From: Fragilariopsis cylindrus CCMP1102
Taxonomy: Eukaryota > Bacillariophyta > Bacillariophyceae > Bacillariales > Bacillariaceae
Reading direction: 5' to 3'
Length of the DNA: 64,000 nucleotides
NCBI GenBank assembly: GCA_900095095.1
Contig: FMBT01000292.1
Location: forward strand, 248,001 to 312,000
The notes under the pieces were generated by a model that was not told the DNA's origin, did no database searches, and saw only the letters and a list, made by a program, of their open reading frames with translations. Below, in pieces: positions 45,808-56,685 of the stretch (the first letter of the stretch is position 1; each line of letters begins with the position of its first letter). Position numbers and translations under genes: made by a program.

Positions 45808-46177
45808 TGATAAATAGTTACAGTCTATTTCATAACCAAATTTTTAAAGATGGAAATCCACATTCCTTTCAATGCAATGATTCCATCTTCCCATCTTGCA
45901 TGTATCAAAGCTGTACCAAGATTTGACTATATTGGCTTGTGATCCAAGCACATGAATCCCTTTATGCAACAGGTATTAGAGGTAGGGATGAAAAGTTTGT
46001 GAGTTGATGGATATGAGCAGAGTACCAGAGAATCTTATGTGCATTTGCATGTAACCTACCTGCAAAGTAGTACGATCTTGTGGGGAAACAGTCTATAAGT
46101 AAGTACATTTGACTGGATTTCATATGTGAATTTTGATCAAGAAAGACTTCATTCAGCTTTCCCTCTCCAATCTTGTA

Positions 46178-46387
46178 CTTCCTCCAGCGAGCGCTTATTG
46201 ACCACCCGCTATCGGGTGAAAATTTCCTGGATTTTGCGGATCGGGCTTATCCCTTGAAAATTAAGACGCGCTAAAGCACGGAGAGTGATTCGAAAACTTT
46301 CAAAATTTCTTCTTATTTTTTTAATTTCCTATTGTTTGGAAATTTTCACCCGATAGCGCGCGGTCAATAAGCGCTCGCTGGAGGAAG
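46178..46387. mobile_element. Stowaway-like MITE with TA duplication
   Basis: A 210-bp element with ~52-bp terminal inverted repeats that start CTTCCTCCAGCGAGCGCTTA, flanked by TA on both sides (46176-46177 and 46388-46389). TA duplication and CT-CCTCC termini are hallmarks of Tc1/mariner-derived MITEs. It has no coding capacity. It interrupts the LicD-like pseudogene at a TAC codon, and removing it with one TA rejoins the frame. Confidence 0.87.
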
Positions 46388-47246
46388 TATGCAAACAAAT
46401 CAACAAAAGGAGAGTACCATTCTTTATCCGATGTAGTCATCTTTTAATGCCCACTTGAGCGCGTTAAACCCCCGTACGCATCTAAGCCTGACCACACCAG
46501 ACAGGTGAACTTCCAATCCATTGCCCCAACATATCTTTTCAAAGTCACAAATTTTTTGAAGTTCTATGGTCAGATCAACATTGTTGTCCCATTGAATGGG
46601 CCGACCGTGCATTACTGCCCCAAGATGTGATCCTGCGTGATGGTATACCTTTGCATTGATGGAAGCTGCAGCAATTTGAACCACTTTTACCGTGCATACC
46701 TGTAAATTGTCATTAAAACCACAACATTGCAAAAAAGTAACAAATTAGAGAGCAATTCAAATTTGTAATCTATTTATAATCCCATCTATGGACCGACTAA
46801 CTCACAGCGTGGGCAGCATCGCCAGTAGGGAAGGTAGGAAGAAATTTAAGCTTTTTAGGATCGCGCTCTTTAAAGGAAGGGAATTGATTAAAGTGAGCAA
46901 CTACCTCTGAGCACATATCAAGAAGCCATTGTGATGGTGGAGAGCTCCAACCAAGATCTAAAGTATCCCACCAGGTGTTTTGCAGTGCATGTCTTTCTTG
47001 TTCAGCATCATAAGCAATATTTGGTGGCAGCAATGACAGCACCATCTTCTCATCCTTCTTTTTTTTTTTTTTTTTTAAATTTTGCTGGTGAAGTTTGATG
47101 TCTACTATTTGGATGGTTTGGCGGCCTATTGATGCAACTTTTGTTTGGTTGCATGATAAACTGAGCAGAACACTCCAAACCACAAGTCCCAAAATGCACT
47201 TAGTCCTGCCAGAACAGCAAGATCTGGATATGGCACTATTGTCCCT

Positions 47247-48050
47247 TGTTAAATTATACATAGTACTTGAGCGTATGAGTCATATGTCGTACATAAGCCC
47301 CGCGGAGTAGAAATACGAGCGCGATGAGATTAGTGAGAAGAAATGCACGTGTATGCATTATTAAAGGAAAAGAGAACAGAAAGTTAGCTAAAAGCCAAAA
47401 TCGTACGTTTTGGAGTTGAAGTGACTGTCGAAGCAGTTGTCGAAGCAATTGGAACCGAGCGCAAATAAATGAAGTGCTTACGTATATTTATACAAACCAG
47501 AACACGATTAGGAAGAGTGTCCGAATATATAGAACACGATCAAGAAGAGTGTTATACATATGGAAGTCGAAGCAGATGTCGATGTCCTCTTTGAACCGCT
47601 AATACGATATATATGTATTAAGGCAAAGTGAGTTAGGAACAGAAAGTTGTATACAGGGTTACTGGAAACTGCAATACTAAAATACGAAGAAAAGAGCAGA
47701 ATTACCTCGATCACAAGAAATGATCAATTGCTGTCTTTTATTGTTGAGAAATTGTAATAACCATAGACTAAATAAACAAGTGTGTTAATAACAACTTTTG
47801 CGTTTGAACATCATCATTAGTATCGTGCCACGTTACTATAGATATATCTACAGAAAGTTACGCCATTCTTCTAGGGGAGTTTCGCTGACAAGAAGGGTTT
47901 AGATAACCTGGTAGAACAACCGTGAGTAGTCTTTCAATATAAGGGTCAAGAGTATCAACCCTTCCAGCTTTAATAGAATCTTACAAGACCGAAGAGTAAG
48001 ACTATTATAATCCTGTTTCACCAATCATCGATTGTCTGTGAAACGTACGA
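47247..48050. mobile_element. Solo LTR, copy 2, TSD TCCCT
   Basis: 804 bp, same orientation as the copy at 43961-44764 and differing from it at three positions (two interior, one at the penultimate base). It is flanked by its own 5-bp direct repeat TCCCT (47242-47246 and 48051-48055), so it is an independent insertion rather than the partner LTR of the same element. It lies a few codons inside the LicD-like gene. Confidence 0.85.
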
Positions 48051-48082
48051 TCCCTAGTCTTCATTGTGGTCAATGACCTCAT

Positions 48083-49765
48083 TGTTCTTCGTGTAATACC
48101 TATATTGAAGAAGAATAGTAAGCAAGAAAATAAGAAGAAGGGGAAAATTGAATAATCAAAAATGTTAGTAAAACATACTGCACATAATAATCAAATTAGA
48201 AAGATAATAAATAATACACAACATCATAATAATATCCTTAGATTTGTTGCTGCTGTTGATGTTGTTGGTGGCAGTAACATATATGTAATGGTGTGCCATA
48301 CTAACTACTAACATATAAATATGTATACGTCCTAGTTTAAACATAATCCAGTACCATGGGTGTACACATCACAAGATAAAGATTTTTTATATATGAACCA
48401 CCACTGCCTCCTTTTGGATAGACCTTATTGTATGTTGGTGATGTTTGTGATTTGTTGGTGTATGTACGTCCCGGATTGTAAATTTCTAGCACTATGAGCT
48501 AGTAACCGACCAACATGGCAGGTAGAAAATCACAGACCACAGCAACGGCTACATCAAATCCATTTTGTGATATTGATCAGTAAAGATATTGATACTTAAA
48601 CATTGGTCATGAGATGGTTGGATGCTTCTTAATCTGTTTGGTTATGTTGATGTTGGTGCTTATAAGGTTGGTTGTTGTTGTTGTTGATGATGATTATGGT
48701 AGTGCGGTGGTATATATGTTGGACCTAGGACCTAAAGGTAATGTAACGTAACGATGCTCTAGTTTTCTCTAGAATATTCCTGATGATTAGCATTCCAGGT
48801 CATTGTTGATCATTATATAGATCTAGTTTCTAATACTAATAATAAATATTCCTCATGAGGAGGGCAAACACTGTAAAAGAACAACAGGAGGAAGCATAAT
48901 ACAACACAACACAACACAACCACAGCAAAACACTTACGTACCACTGATGTTTTTTAATGACAGTTCTGTTGTTTTTGTATTTGTTCATGAACTTAAATGT
49001 TCTATTGATTTATTTGATGTGTGGGAGTGGCAGGGGAATAGATTGTAGCGGAAGAAAAAAAGAAGTTGAGCGGGTGCCAGTAAATTAAATGGAATAAAAT
49101 CAAATCACAATTCTGAATTTTTAGGGTGGGTGCGTGCGCCTAAGTTGAAATTTTGGGTGAATGAAAAGGCAAACCTACCTACTACTTCAAGTAGTGTCGC
49201 TTAGCCATTTCAGCCGTGCTGTCAGTGTTGAATTTCTTATCTCGTACAATGAATTCAAAGCAAAAAAATGAGATGATTATAATGTGTGTATCAATGAGTT
49301 TAATAAACAAATCACTGTTCTCTTTTGTTCTGAGCCTACAGTATCAATGGATACTGTACGCTCCCAAAACTCAAATACGCAAATCACAAATTTGCGAACA
49401 CCTAATTTGATATGCCCTTTTGTGTATTTGTGTTTTTGATACCATTTATTTTGTGTATTTAAATATCAGAAATCCGAAAGCTATTAAGTTTGAAGTTATG
49501 CGTGCGCAAGACCGCGCGATTTGGCGATAGAATTAAAAAAAAGATATGAATGAATGAATGAATGAATGAATCATTCAAATTGAAAAATAAATCGACTTTC
49601 GACGCCTTTATTACTTACTCGAATGAATACCAGCAACAAACAACATGACAAATCCTTTTGGATGGAAACCAAACACAAGACTACCGTAAGTAGTATACCA
49701 TCCGTTCTTTCATTGATTCCTTTATACTGCACTCGTTGATTTTACTACAAATTAAATAATTAATC
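48083..49765. other. Intergenic, no gene seen
   Basis: About 1.7 kb of AT-rich, simple-sequence-prone DNA: TTG/GTT-rich stretches near 48250 and 48670, an ACAAC run near 48900 and a TGAA run near 49545-49570. Small frames lack domains. The end is the promoter side of the SHPRH-like gene. Confidence 0.45.
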
Positions 49766-52700
49766 ATGAGGAAAAAGAAGATCCCGATTCGTCGTTGTCT
49801 CGATGAGAACGGTGGCGACGAAGTCCAGAGTGAAATAATACTCGGCCATTCCCATATGAGGGACTCTCAATCTTTAGATTATATGCTAGCAAATGAGATA
49901 GCTAGAGATATCGACGGAACAGAAAAGCGAGAAAATAATGATAGTACTGAAACTACTATGCCTCCCACTTTAGCTTCAATTGAGCATGAAATTGCAGCAC
50001 GAGAGCGCAATATGTCGTCGACGACTAATGCTCAGAGGAAAAAGAAAACAACGAACAAGAAGAGGAAAGTGTCTTCCACGAAGGAGGTCGTACACTTCGC
50101 ATCAATTTTGGATTCTGAAATTCCTCCTCCAGAGCTAATAATTGAAAGATGTGTTGATAATAATAATAATAATGATAATAATACTGAAGGAGACTACCAA
50201 AGATTGCTACATTTTTGTCCTCGGAAAAATTGTGACATTATTTTTCCACCATCACACGGAAATAGTAGTAATCGGGCTATACTTTCGTCTTTTAATCTCA
50301 AAAGGACCAAGATATTGGTGAAAGGTATAATATCCGATAGAAAACATTGTGTTCAGCACTTGGTCGTTACAGGTATTGCAATTCGAGAATTGTGGAAAGA
50401 ATATACTCTCCCAAACCAATTCCAATTTTTGACTTCTTTGATCAAGTGTTTGGAAAATGATTGGATCCAGTTAGTATTGTACTCACCGAACGAAGAAGGC
50501 ATATCGCCGTCCTTGAATGTTATCTTGACTCAACATGCTTTCGAAAACTGCAGTAATCTTCCCCTGACACAACAACGTCGACAACACAAAAAATACGCCA
50601 CGGCTAATTGTCTACAGTATATCATTAAAGCTCTTTTTGGCATCTTAAAGGGTGCACCAATTTGCTCGAAAGATAAATCAACGGATGCGATATCCGCTAA
50701 AAGGGTGTACAATTTAGTAGATAACAAACAGCTCGAACAGTACGCAAACGACACCAACGACATCGTCGACAAGAAAAAATTCCCTACATTAAATATCGAG
50801 GGTCTACTCCCTACTCTACGACCTTATCAAGCTGCTGCTGTGAAATGGATGGTAGAGCGGGAACATGTGACAACTCACGGGGATGAATGGAAAGTTACAT
50901 GGACGGTACTCGATTCAACTACCAGAACAACAACACCTTTGGTACAATCGAAGGGGGGGAAAGATACCGAAATTCTCGGTCTATTTTATTGTCCTTTTAA
51001 TGGACGGATCGCTAGAACTGTAGAAGAAGCAAAACAGATTACACTTATGGGACAAACCCACCCTATAAGAGGTGGGATCTTAGCGGAGCAAATGGGGCTG
51101 GGCAAAACGATCGAGGTCCTAGCACTAATATTAGCAAATCCTTTTCCGAAAATACTACCAGCGAGATCAAATGATAGGCCTGCTTGTCGACGACAACTGA
51201 TTTTTGAAGTTGATAGTAGTACGAACAGCAGACAAAATGAAAGCAGAGAAAATACGGGTGTTAATTCTGATCTATTGGAATTTGAAGGTACCGACGATTC
51301 TTTAGAGGACGATGACAATTCTATAGAACAAACAAGAAACAATTTTGATGTGACTTCTCGAATAAGTACTATGCCGGCCGCGGTTACACCCGACACAGTA
51401 ATGCAGCGATGGATTGACAACTACGAAGTAGGGAGTTGTATATGCGGCGATCTAATTTGCTTTCCAGAAAAATCACAAAAGATGAAAATCGTTTTTTGTG
51501 AATCCTGCGAAGAACCAATGCATCTAGAATGTACCTATCTAGAGTTATACGATGTGGAAAAATTGCCCAGACTTGATTTAAGACGAACGTTTGGAAACGA
51601 GAAATTGGAATGTGTTCTGTGTAAGGATTGTCCTTGCTGCTTTGCGAGAAAGAACACCCAACCGATTAGGAGCAGAGCCACAATAATTATCTGTCCTCCA
51701 TCTATTTTGGAACAATGGGAACAAGAAATCAAAAGACATACAAAGCAAATGAAAGTACTGATCTACTCAGGGGTTGACAAAGAGTCTAGAAAATCAAGAA
51801 GTCACCCAGGTGCAATGCGACTTCTACATCCAAAATATATTGCTGATGCTGATATTATTCTTGTTAGTTTTGTTGCCCTTATGTCAGATCTTAGTCATTC
51901 TGAAGAAAATCGTTTCGCCTTCCAAAGCACCGATGGTAATAGGTCCTCTAATCTCAGGAAGCGCAAGAAATACCGAGTTGTACCGTCTCCTCTATTATCG
52001 ATTCATTTCTGGAGGGTATGCATCGACGAGGCACAGCGTGTCGAAGTGACAACTACGAAAGCAGCAAAAATGGCACTGAAATTGAATGCAGAATACTTTT
52101 GGGCCGTTTCTGGCACGCCGATTGGACACGGAAAACTTCAGGATTTATATGGATTATTTCTATTTCTTGGACTAGCACCGTTCAATAATAGAGAATGGTT
52201 TGACTCTTGTCTGTCAAGTTCGGCGATCGAAGGAGTTGATGATCGGATCCAACTTATCCTTAGCCAGATATTTTGGCGTTCTACAAAAGAATTGGAACTG
52301 GTAAAAAATCAGATTGGAATACCAGATATGAGAGAGGAGCGAATACTTCTAAAGTTTAGTTCGATAGAACGTCACTTCTACTCCGTACAGCTTGAAAAGA
52401 CAATGCACCTGGCAACCAATTTCAAAGATCGCGATATAGCCGGAGAGAGAAAACGTAAAGCAGGGCTTGACTACCTTTCTGAAAGCCTTCATCGTTTAAG
52501 GGCTGCTTGTTGTCATCCACAAGTGGGTGCAAACGGTATAGGCGGCGTCACAGGAAGAAAGTTCAAGAAATCGCGTACTCGCACTTCCAGATCTGGGAAC
52601 GAAAATGGAAATAGTGTCGCTTCTCGCGTCATGACAATGGAACAGATCCTAGATCGTTTAATTGATGATGCTAGGAGAAAATGCGAGGAGGCACAGCGCC

Positions 52701-55318
52701 TAGCAATTTTGCACACCAATGGAATGGCGGGTATATCCAGGCTAAAGGTAGAAGCAAGAGGTCGTGAAGTGGAAGTTGATGAGAATGATCGATCTCTTTT
52801 GATGAAAAGCGGTCAGTTATACCGCGAATCACTTTTGTTAGCGCAAAGAAATGCTATTGCAACCAAAGCAAATTCAGAAGCAACGTTGACGGGAAACACT
52901 GGCTTCTGCTTCCCTAATCAAACATTTCGAGACGGAAAATGTGTGCTAATGTGGAAGATGCAGCAAGATTTTAACAAGGTCTGGTCAAAGATTGAATATG
53001 GAGGATCGTCAAGAAAGCTGGTTAAGCTTCGCATTCGGCCTATTGTCCAGCTCCCAGCTGATATCCAAAAAGAAAATTCAAATGGCTTCAAGTGGAACTT
53101 GGTCGTACCCACTTCTGTAGTATTACAGGTTGCAACGGCGTCGACTGAGGGCGAATTTGTTGATTGTGCTGAAGCGCCACTCGAAAACAACGATAATGAT
53201 TGGGTCGACATTGGCAATATTGTTCGTACAAATAAATCTAAGATGTGGAGGATAGTTGTGAAAAACTCCAATGGGTGTGATCAAGCGGCTCAATCATCAT
53301 CATCTATTCAGTCATGTGGATATTTTGTTGGACTCGAAATTGAATTATACGAACCGCAAATTAACAGCGATGACATACAATCCCTGCATGCACTCCATAA
53401 TGCATGTCTGTCATATGAGGCTGCAATTCGAATCCCTTCAGATGGTTCGGAAACAGAGTCAAATGATGAGATAATGTCTCATATGAAGACAATGAAACAA
53501 GCGAAAAAGGAAATAGAATCGCTACACAAGGTCCATTCACAAACTCTACACAAGGCATACATGATAAGACTCGATGGGCTCACGAAAATTCGAGACGAAA
53601 AAGAGAAACAGCTTTATGATAAAACTCATCTCGCAAAGAAGAAAGTTGAAGATTCCTGGGATGATGGTTGGTTCGACGATTTCCTTGGAATTGTTTGCTT
53701 GTACGGTTCGGAGACACAGAAAAATGTGATCTTTGATCGTATCGTCCAGGATGTCGAAGGGATTTATAACGCTGATGACACAATGAAGTTTCCGGACTTT
53801 ACTAGTCTTACTGGACTGAAAACTGCTCTTAGTATGCGTCTTTCAAAAATTCGTTGTGATGGTCTTGGCAACAAACACGAAATGTTACCGGCAACTACAG
53901 CAGACAATGGTTTTGTTCAAGTTCGAAGTACTCGATTCAAATGTGGTAAAGGTGAGCATCGCTCCTGCATGAGTCAAATTCATAATCTTTCATCAAACCC
54001 AGATCCCCTAGAGCTTCATGAAAATAGCCAGTGTAGGTTATGTAAAGCAGACTGGAATCAAACCGGGAAGATTTGCCGTCATTGCGGTATCGCAGCAATT
54101 CTAGAGGACTTAAAACCAGATTCTGTGACTATCACTGTTCTGACTGCTATATTTGCCTCTATTCGATCGCCAACGGGAATGGCGCTACTGAATTCGACGC
54201 AGACTTCGCATGTTGCAGAGAGGGCGAAATACTTCTTTGAAGTGCTAGAAGCAGAAGAGCGAGAGAAAATCGGCGCTAATAGGATGTGGCGAGTGCATTT
54301 AGATCTTTTGAATGGTTTCGATGAGTTGGTGTCATGTAAGCAAAGTTTGCGCTTGTCGTTAGAGGATGAGAACTTGACATTATTAACGGAAGAGCAATTA
54401 AATGCTATAGTGCAACCTATAGATCTATTAAGTCAGTATAATGACCACGAAGCCAAACAGGCCATGCATCTTGGTGAGTTGAGACGAGCAATCGGTACAC
54501 TAAGATATCTCCAGAACCAAAATACTAGTAATGGAAAGGAATCCGCATCCGAAACTTGTGTGGTCTGCTTGCGACATTTTCATGGGGAAATGGCCGTACT
54601 TAGATGCGGCCATCGTTTTCATCAGAAACCCTGTTTTGATCAGATACTTAGTAGAAGCAGTGGCACCAGCGTTCAGTGTCCAATGAAATGCCGACTTTTA
54701 ACTGCCAAGAATGAAGTCATGATAGCAACAAACAAAGCAAGAGACGATGGAAGCAACGTGACTAGGAAGATAAAAGGGAGTTACGGTACCAAAATCTCTA
54801 GAATCATCTCTGACATTCTAACCATAAGAGACAAAGGTGAGAAGGGAGTCATCTTTTCACAGTGGAATGATATGCTTGATATCTTGGAATCAGCACTGAT
54901 TGAAAATGATGTTGCGATAGCGCGGCCTCATGGAGCCCGTGGCTTTAGCGAAAGCCTTCGCTCGTTTCAGTCTCCAAACTGTACAGTGCTACTACTGAAT
55001 CTAAAGCAAGGGGCAGAAGGTTTGACTCTGGTTCACGCGACACATGTCTTTATGGTGGAGCCTATAATAAATAACGGTCTCGATCAGCAAGCAATAAATC
55101 GCATCCATCGTATAGGGCAAACCAAAAAAACCTTTGTATGGCGGTATTTGATACAGGATACGATTGAAATGAAACTCGACAAAATGCGTCTAAAAAATCA
55201 AGGTGGAAACGATGTTTTAGAAGATTCTATGAACTCAATGCGGAATTCTTTGTTTGCCTTGGGAGGTATCGACGGAGGTATTTCATCGCAGGAAGAGTTA
55301 TTGGAAATACTAGATTAA
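49766..55318 (+). CDS. SHPRH: SHPRH-like SNF2 ATPase with PHD and RING domains
   Basis: An intronless frame of 1850 aa. A basic N-terminus (RKKKTTNKKRK) suggests nuclear import. The SNF2 helicase starts at LRPYQAAAVKWMVEREH. Walker A is GGILAEQMGLGKTIE (~437), motif Ia is ATIIICPPSILEQWEQEI, and the Walker B equivalent is DEAQ (~752). A PHD-like finger (SCICGDLICF...CESCEEPMHLEC) sits between motifs I and Ia, as in SHPRH. After a long insertion come a RING finger (CVVCLRHFHGEMAVLRCGHRFHQ...CP, ~1597) and the C-terminal helicase lobe (VIFSQWNDMLDILE; QAINRIHRIGQTKKTFVWR). Helicase lobes separated by a RING are the SHPRH/Rad5 class of ubiquitin ligases, which polyubiquitinate PCNA in DNA damage tolerance. 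I do not see the linker-histone domain of animal SHPRH. Confidence 0.9.
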   Translation: MRKKKIPIRRCLDENGGDEVQSEIILGHSHMRDSQSLDYMLANEIARDIDGTEKRENNDSTETTMPPTLASIEHEIAARERNMSSTTNAQRKKKTTNKKRKVSSTKEVVHFASILDSEIPPPELIIERCVDNNNNNDNNTEGDYQRLLHFCPRKNCDIIFPPSHGNSSNRAILSSFNLKRTKILVKGIISDRKHCVQHLVVTGIAIRELWKEYTLPNQFQFLTSLIKCLENDWIQLVLYSPNEEGISPSLNVILTQHAFENCSNLPLTQQRRQHKKYATANCLQYIIKALFGILKGAPICSKDKSTDAISAKRVYNLVDNKQLEQYANDTNDIVDKKKFPTLNIEGLLPTLRPYQAAAVKWMVEREHVTTHGDEWKVTWTVLDSTTRTTTPLVQSKGGKDTEILGLFYCPFNGRIARTVEEAKQITLMGQTHPIRGGILAEQMGLGKTIEVLALILANPFPKILPARSNDRPACRRQLIFEVDSSTNSRQNESRENTGVNSDLLEFEGTDDSLEDDDNSIEQTRNNFDVTSRISTMPAAVTPDTVMQRWIDNYEVGSCICGDLICFPEKSQKMKIVFCESCEEPMHLECTYLELYDVEKLPRLDLRRTFGNEKLECVLCKDCPCCFARKNTQPIRSRATIIICPPSILEQWEQEIKRHTKQMKVLIYSGVDKESRKSRSHPGAMRLLHPKYIADADIILVSFVALMSDLSHSEENRFAFQSTDGNRSSNLRKRKKYRVVPSPLLSIHFWRVCIDEAQRVEVTTTKAAKMALKLNAEYFWAVSGTPIGHGKLQDLYGLFLFLGLAPFNNREWFDSCLSSSAIEGVDDRIQLILSQIFWRSTKELELVKNQIGIPDMREERILLKFSSIERHFYSVQLEKTMHLATNFKDRDIAGERKRKAGLDYLSESLHRLRAACCHPQVGANGIGGVTGRKFKKSRTRTSRSGNENGNSVASRVMTMEQILDRLIDDARRKCEEAQRLAILHTNGMAGISRLKVEARGREVEVDENDRSLLMKSGQLYRESLLLAQRNAIATKANSEATLTGNTGFCFPNQTFRDGKCVLMWKMQQDFNKVWSKIEYGGSSRKLVKLRIRPIVQLPADIQKENSNGFKWNLVVPTSVVLQVATASTEGEFVDCAEAPLENNDNDWVDIGNIVRTNKSKMWRIVVKNSNGCDQAAQSSSSIQSCGYFVGLEIELYEPQINSDDIQSLHALHNACLSYEAAIRIPSDGSETESNDEIMSHMKTMKQAKKEIESLHKVHSQTLHKAYMIRLDGLTKIRDEKEKQLYDKTHLAKKKVEDSWDDGWFDDFLGIVCLYGSETQKNVIFDRIVQDVEGIYNADDTMKFPDFTSLTGLKTALSMRLSKIRCDGLGNKHEMLPATTADNGFVQVRSTRFKCGKGEHRSCMSQIHNLSSNPDPLELHENSQCRLCKADWNQTGKICRHCGIAAILEDLKPDSVTITVLTAIFASIRSPTGMALLNSTQTSHVAERAKYFFEVLEAEEREKIGANRMWRVHLDLLNGFDELVSCKQSLRLSLEDENLTLLTEEQLNAIVQPIDLLSQYNDHEAKQAMHLGELRRAIGTLRYLQNQNTSNGKESASETCVVCLRHFHGEMAVLRCGHRFHQKPCFDQILSRSSGTSVQCPMKCRLLTAKNEVMIATNKARDDGSNVTRKIKGSYGTKISRIISDILTIRDKGEKGVIFSQWNDMLDILESALIENDVAIARPHGARGFSESLRSFQSPNCTVLLLNLKQGAEGLTLVHATHVFMVEPIINNGLDQQAINRIHRIGQTKKTFVWRYLIQDTIEMKLDKMRLKNQGGNDVLEDSMNSMRNSLFALGGIDGGISSQEELLEILD

Positions 55319-55752
55319 AAATTGTCAGATAGATTCGATGATATAGTATTAATAGCATCTACTACAGTACTAGATAGTTCTAGATAGTTCTAGATAGTTC
55401 TAGAAACCTCGAATGGTAGCAAAAGCAAAAGCAATACAAAACCTAAAAAAAGAAAAATCAATTTGTCCAATCGTGGTGTGGTGTTGACCGTCAGTCGTGC
55501 ATCGAGTACGTGTTTTTGTGTATTTTTATGCGTCATTATTTCATAGTCTTGGACTCCAATCGCTTTTTTCTTGATTTCTTGATTATTATTTTAATACATC
55601 TACCGTTATTTGATGCATCAATGGTTGATCATAATACTAGAAGTAGTATCGACTGATCCCCATTTACATTTACATTCCTGTCGGAAGCTGTGAACATATT
55701 GACAGTATCTTTACTTTAGTAAAATCTTCATTTCAATAAAATACCGAAGAAA
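55319..55752. other. Intergenic with short tandem repeat
   Basis: Contains about three 10-bp units TAGATAGTTC at 55371-55400, just after the SHPRH-like stop, then AT-rich sequence up to the next ATG. No gene is seen. Confidence 0.5.
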
Positions 55753-56685
55753 ATGCTGTCACATTATTATCTTCTGATTATCAATTTCTTATCACTATTG
55801 ACTGCTCGAGCGTTCGTATCGAACCCTCTGTTGTTGTCGGCACCGATCCAGTCAGATTTAGATGCTTCTCGTCGAACTTTCTTCTCGGGAGCTGTTCTTG
55901 TGGGCGAATGGATTGCTTTGTCAGGTGAACCTGCTTTTGCAATCAACGAGCAATCATCCTCTTCAAAACTTCCTACTGGATTGTTAGAAAGTCGATTGGA
56001 AAGTAATGTACTAGAACCACCACCATATGGGATGGAAAGTTCAGATATTTTTTACCCTAGCTGGTTTACTGGTAATTGGAAGGTTGAATCAGAAACTAAG
56101 ACGGTGGAAGCCCCTGCTGGAGTTCAACTTTTTGGAGGTAACACAACTTTCAACAACGCACAAAATGATGTAGGGAATGTGTTAAAATACGAGTGTAGAT
56201 TCTTGAATGATGACCAAAGTCGTGTCATTGCCGACAGGGAATTCAATGTGAAGTCGATTGTTAAGGTATCGATGGGAGAAAATAGTATTGTTGATATCTC
56301 AGTCGCCACTCCAAATAAATTCTCCTGCGTTTTAGCGCCCAAAGGATCTCCATCATTGTTATCTGTAGATTTGATTGTGCTCAACCGAAGATCTGAAAAA
56401 GAAGAAGACCCTAACAATTTTTACTGCAGTGAAGTTGTACGGGAAATCGCAACAATTGTTGGTGAGCAACGGCAACAACAAAGACGTCCATCTGTTTTGA
56501 AAGAGATAGAAACAACATCTAAATACACATATCTTCCCGAAAAAGATGAAGTACATTGCATTCAACGCAGCGCCTCATTTCTATTGCCTTCAGATCAGAA
56601 CGAAATGGCTATGAGGATGTGGCAATTAAGTCGAGGGCGAGCGATTGATGTACGATTCTACGACGTTGTTTATACTCGACACTAA
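55753..56685 (+). CDS. Thylakoid-lumen protein, DUF6816-like
   Basis: 310 aa, one exon. The N-terminus is tripartite. A signal peptide ends ...LLTARA|FVSN with Phe at +1 (complex-plastid rule), followed by a short transit segment. A twin-arginine lumen signal comes next (SRRTFFSGAVLVGEW...GEPAFA|IN). The mature part resembles conserved cyanobacterial/plastid proteins of unknown function: PPYGMESSDIFYPSWFTGNWKVES near the start and MWQLSRGRAIDVRFYDVVYTRH at the very end. A lipocalin-like beta-rich fold is plausible but not shown. The final lumenal localisation by the Tat pathway is inferred from the RR motif and AFA cleavage site. Confidence 0.78.
   Translation: MLSHYYLLIINFLSLLTARAFVSNPLLLSAPIQSDLDASRRTFFSGAVLVGEWIALSGEPAFAINEQSSSSKLPTGLLESRLESNVLEPPPYGMESSDIFYPSWFTGNWKVESETKTVEAPAGVQLFGGNTTFNNAQNDVGNVLKYECRFLNDDQSRVIADREFNVKSIVKVSMGENSIVDISVATPNKFSCVLAPKGSPSLLSVDLIVLNRRSEKEEDPNNFYCSEVVREIATIVGEQRQQQRRPSVLKEIETTSKYTYLPEKDEVHCIQRSASFLLPSDQNEMAMRMWQLSRGRAIDVRFYDVVYTRH

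Larger units (their letters stand above)
45844..48082 (-). pseudogene. LicD-like transferase pseudogene, split by LTR and MITE
   Basis: On the minus strand an ATG at 48082 starts a frame that is interrupted after ~10 codons by the LTR (48050-47247). It resumes in frame, with a signal-anchor helix (CILGLVVWSVLLSLS), to a GTGAGT donor after 46806; exon 2 starts at 46699 after TTACAG. The LicD signature is GSHLGAVMHGRPIQWDNNVD, compare the family's G.LLGAvRH..fIPWDDDiD; here two of the Asp are Asn. After DDYIG a one-base shift moves the frame to SDKEWYSPFVDLFAY, where the MITE sits inside the Tyr codon. Further on come LIDCFPTRSYYFAG and, probably after another intron, HVLGSQANI...WNHCIERNV. LicD proteins transfer phosphocholine or similar groups in Golgi-type compartments. 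Confidence 0.72.

Noticed and set aside
44765-47246. Interior of a complete LTR retrotransposon between the two LTR copies
   Set aside because: The interval codes for EEP and LicD-like fragments on one strand, with no gag, protease, reverse transcriptase or integrase, and each LTR has its own target duplication.
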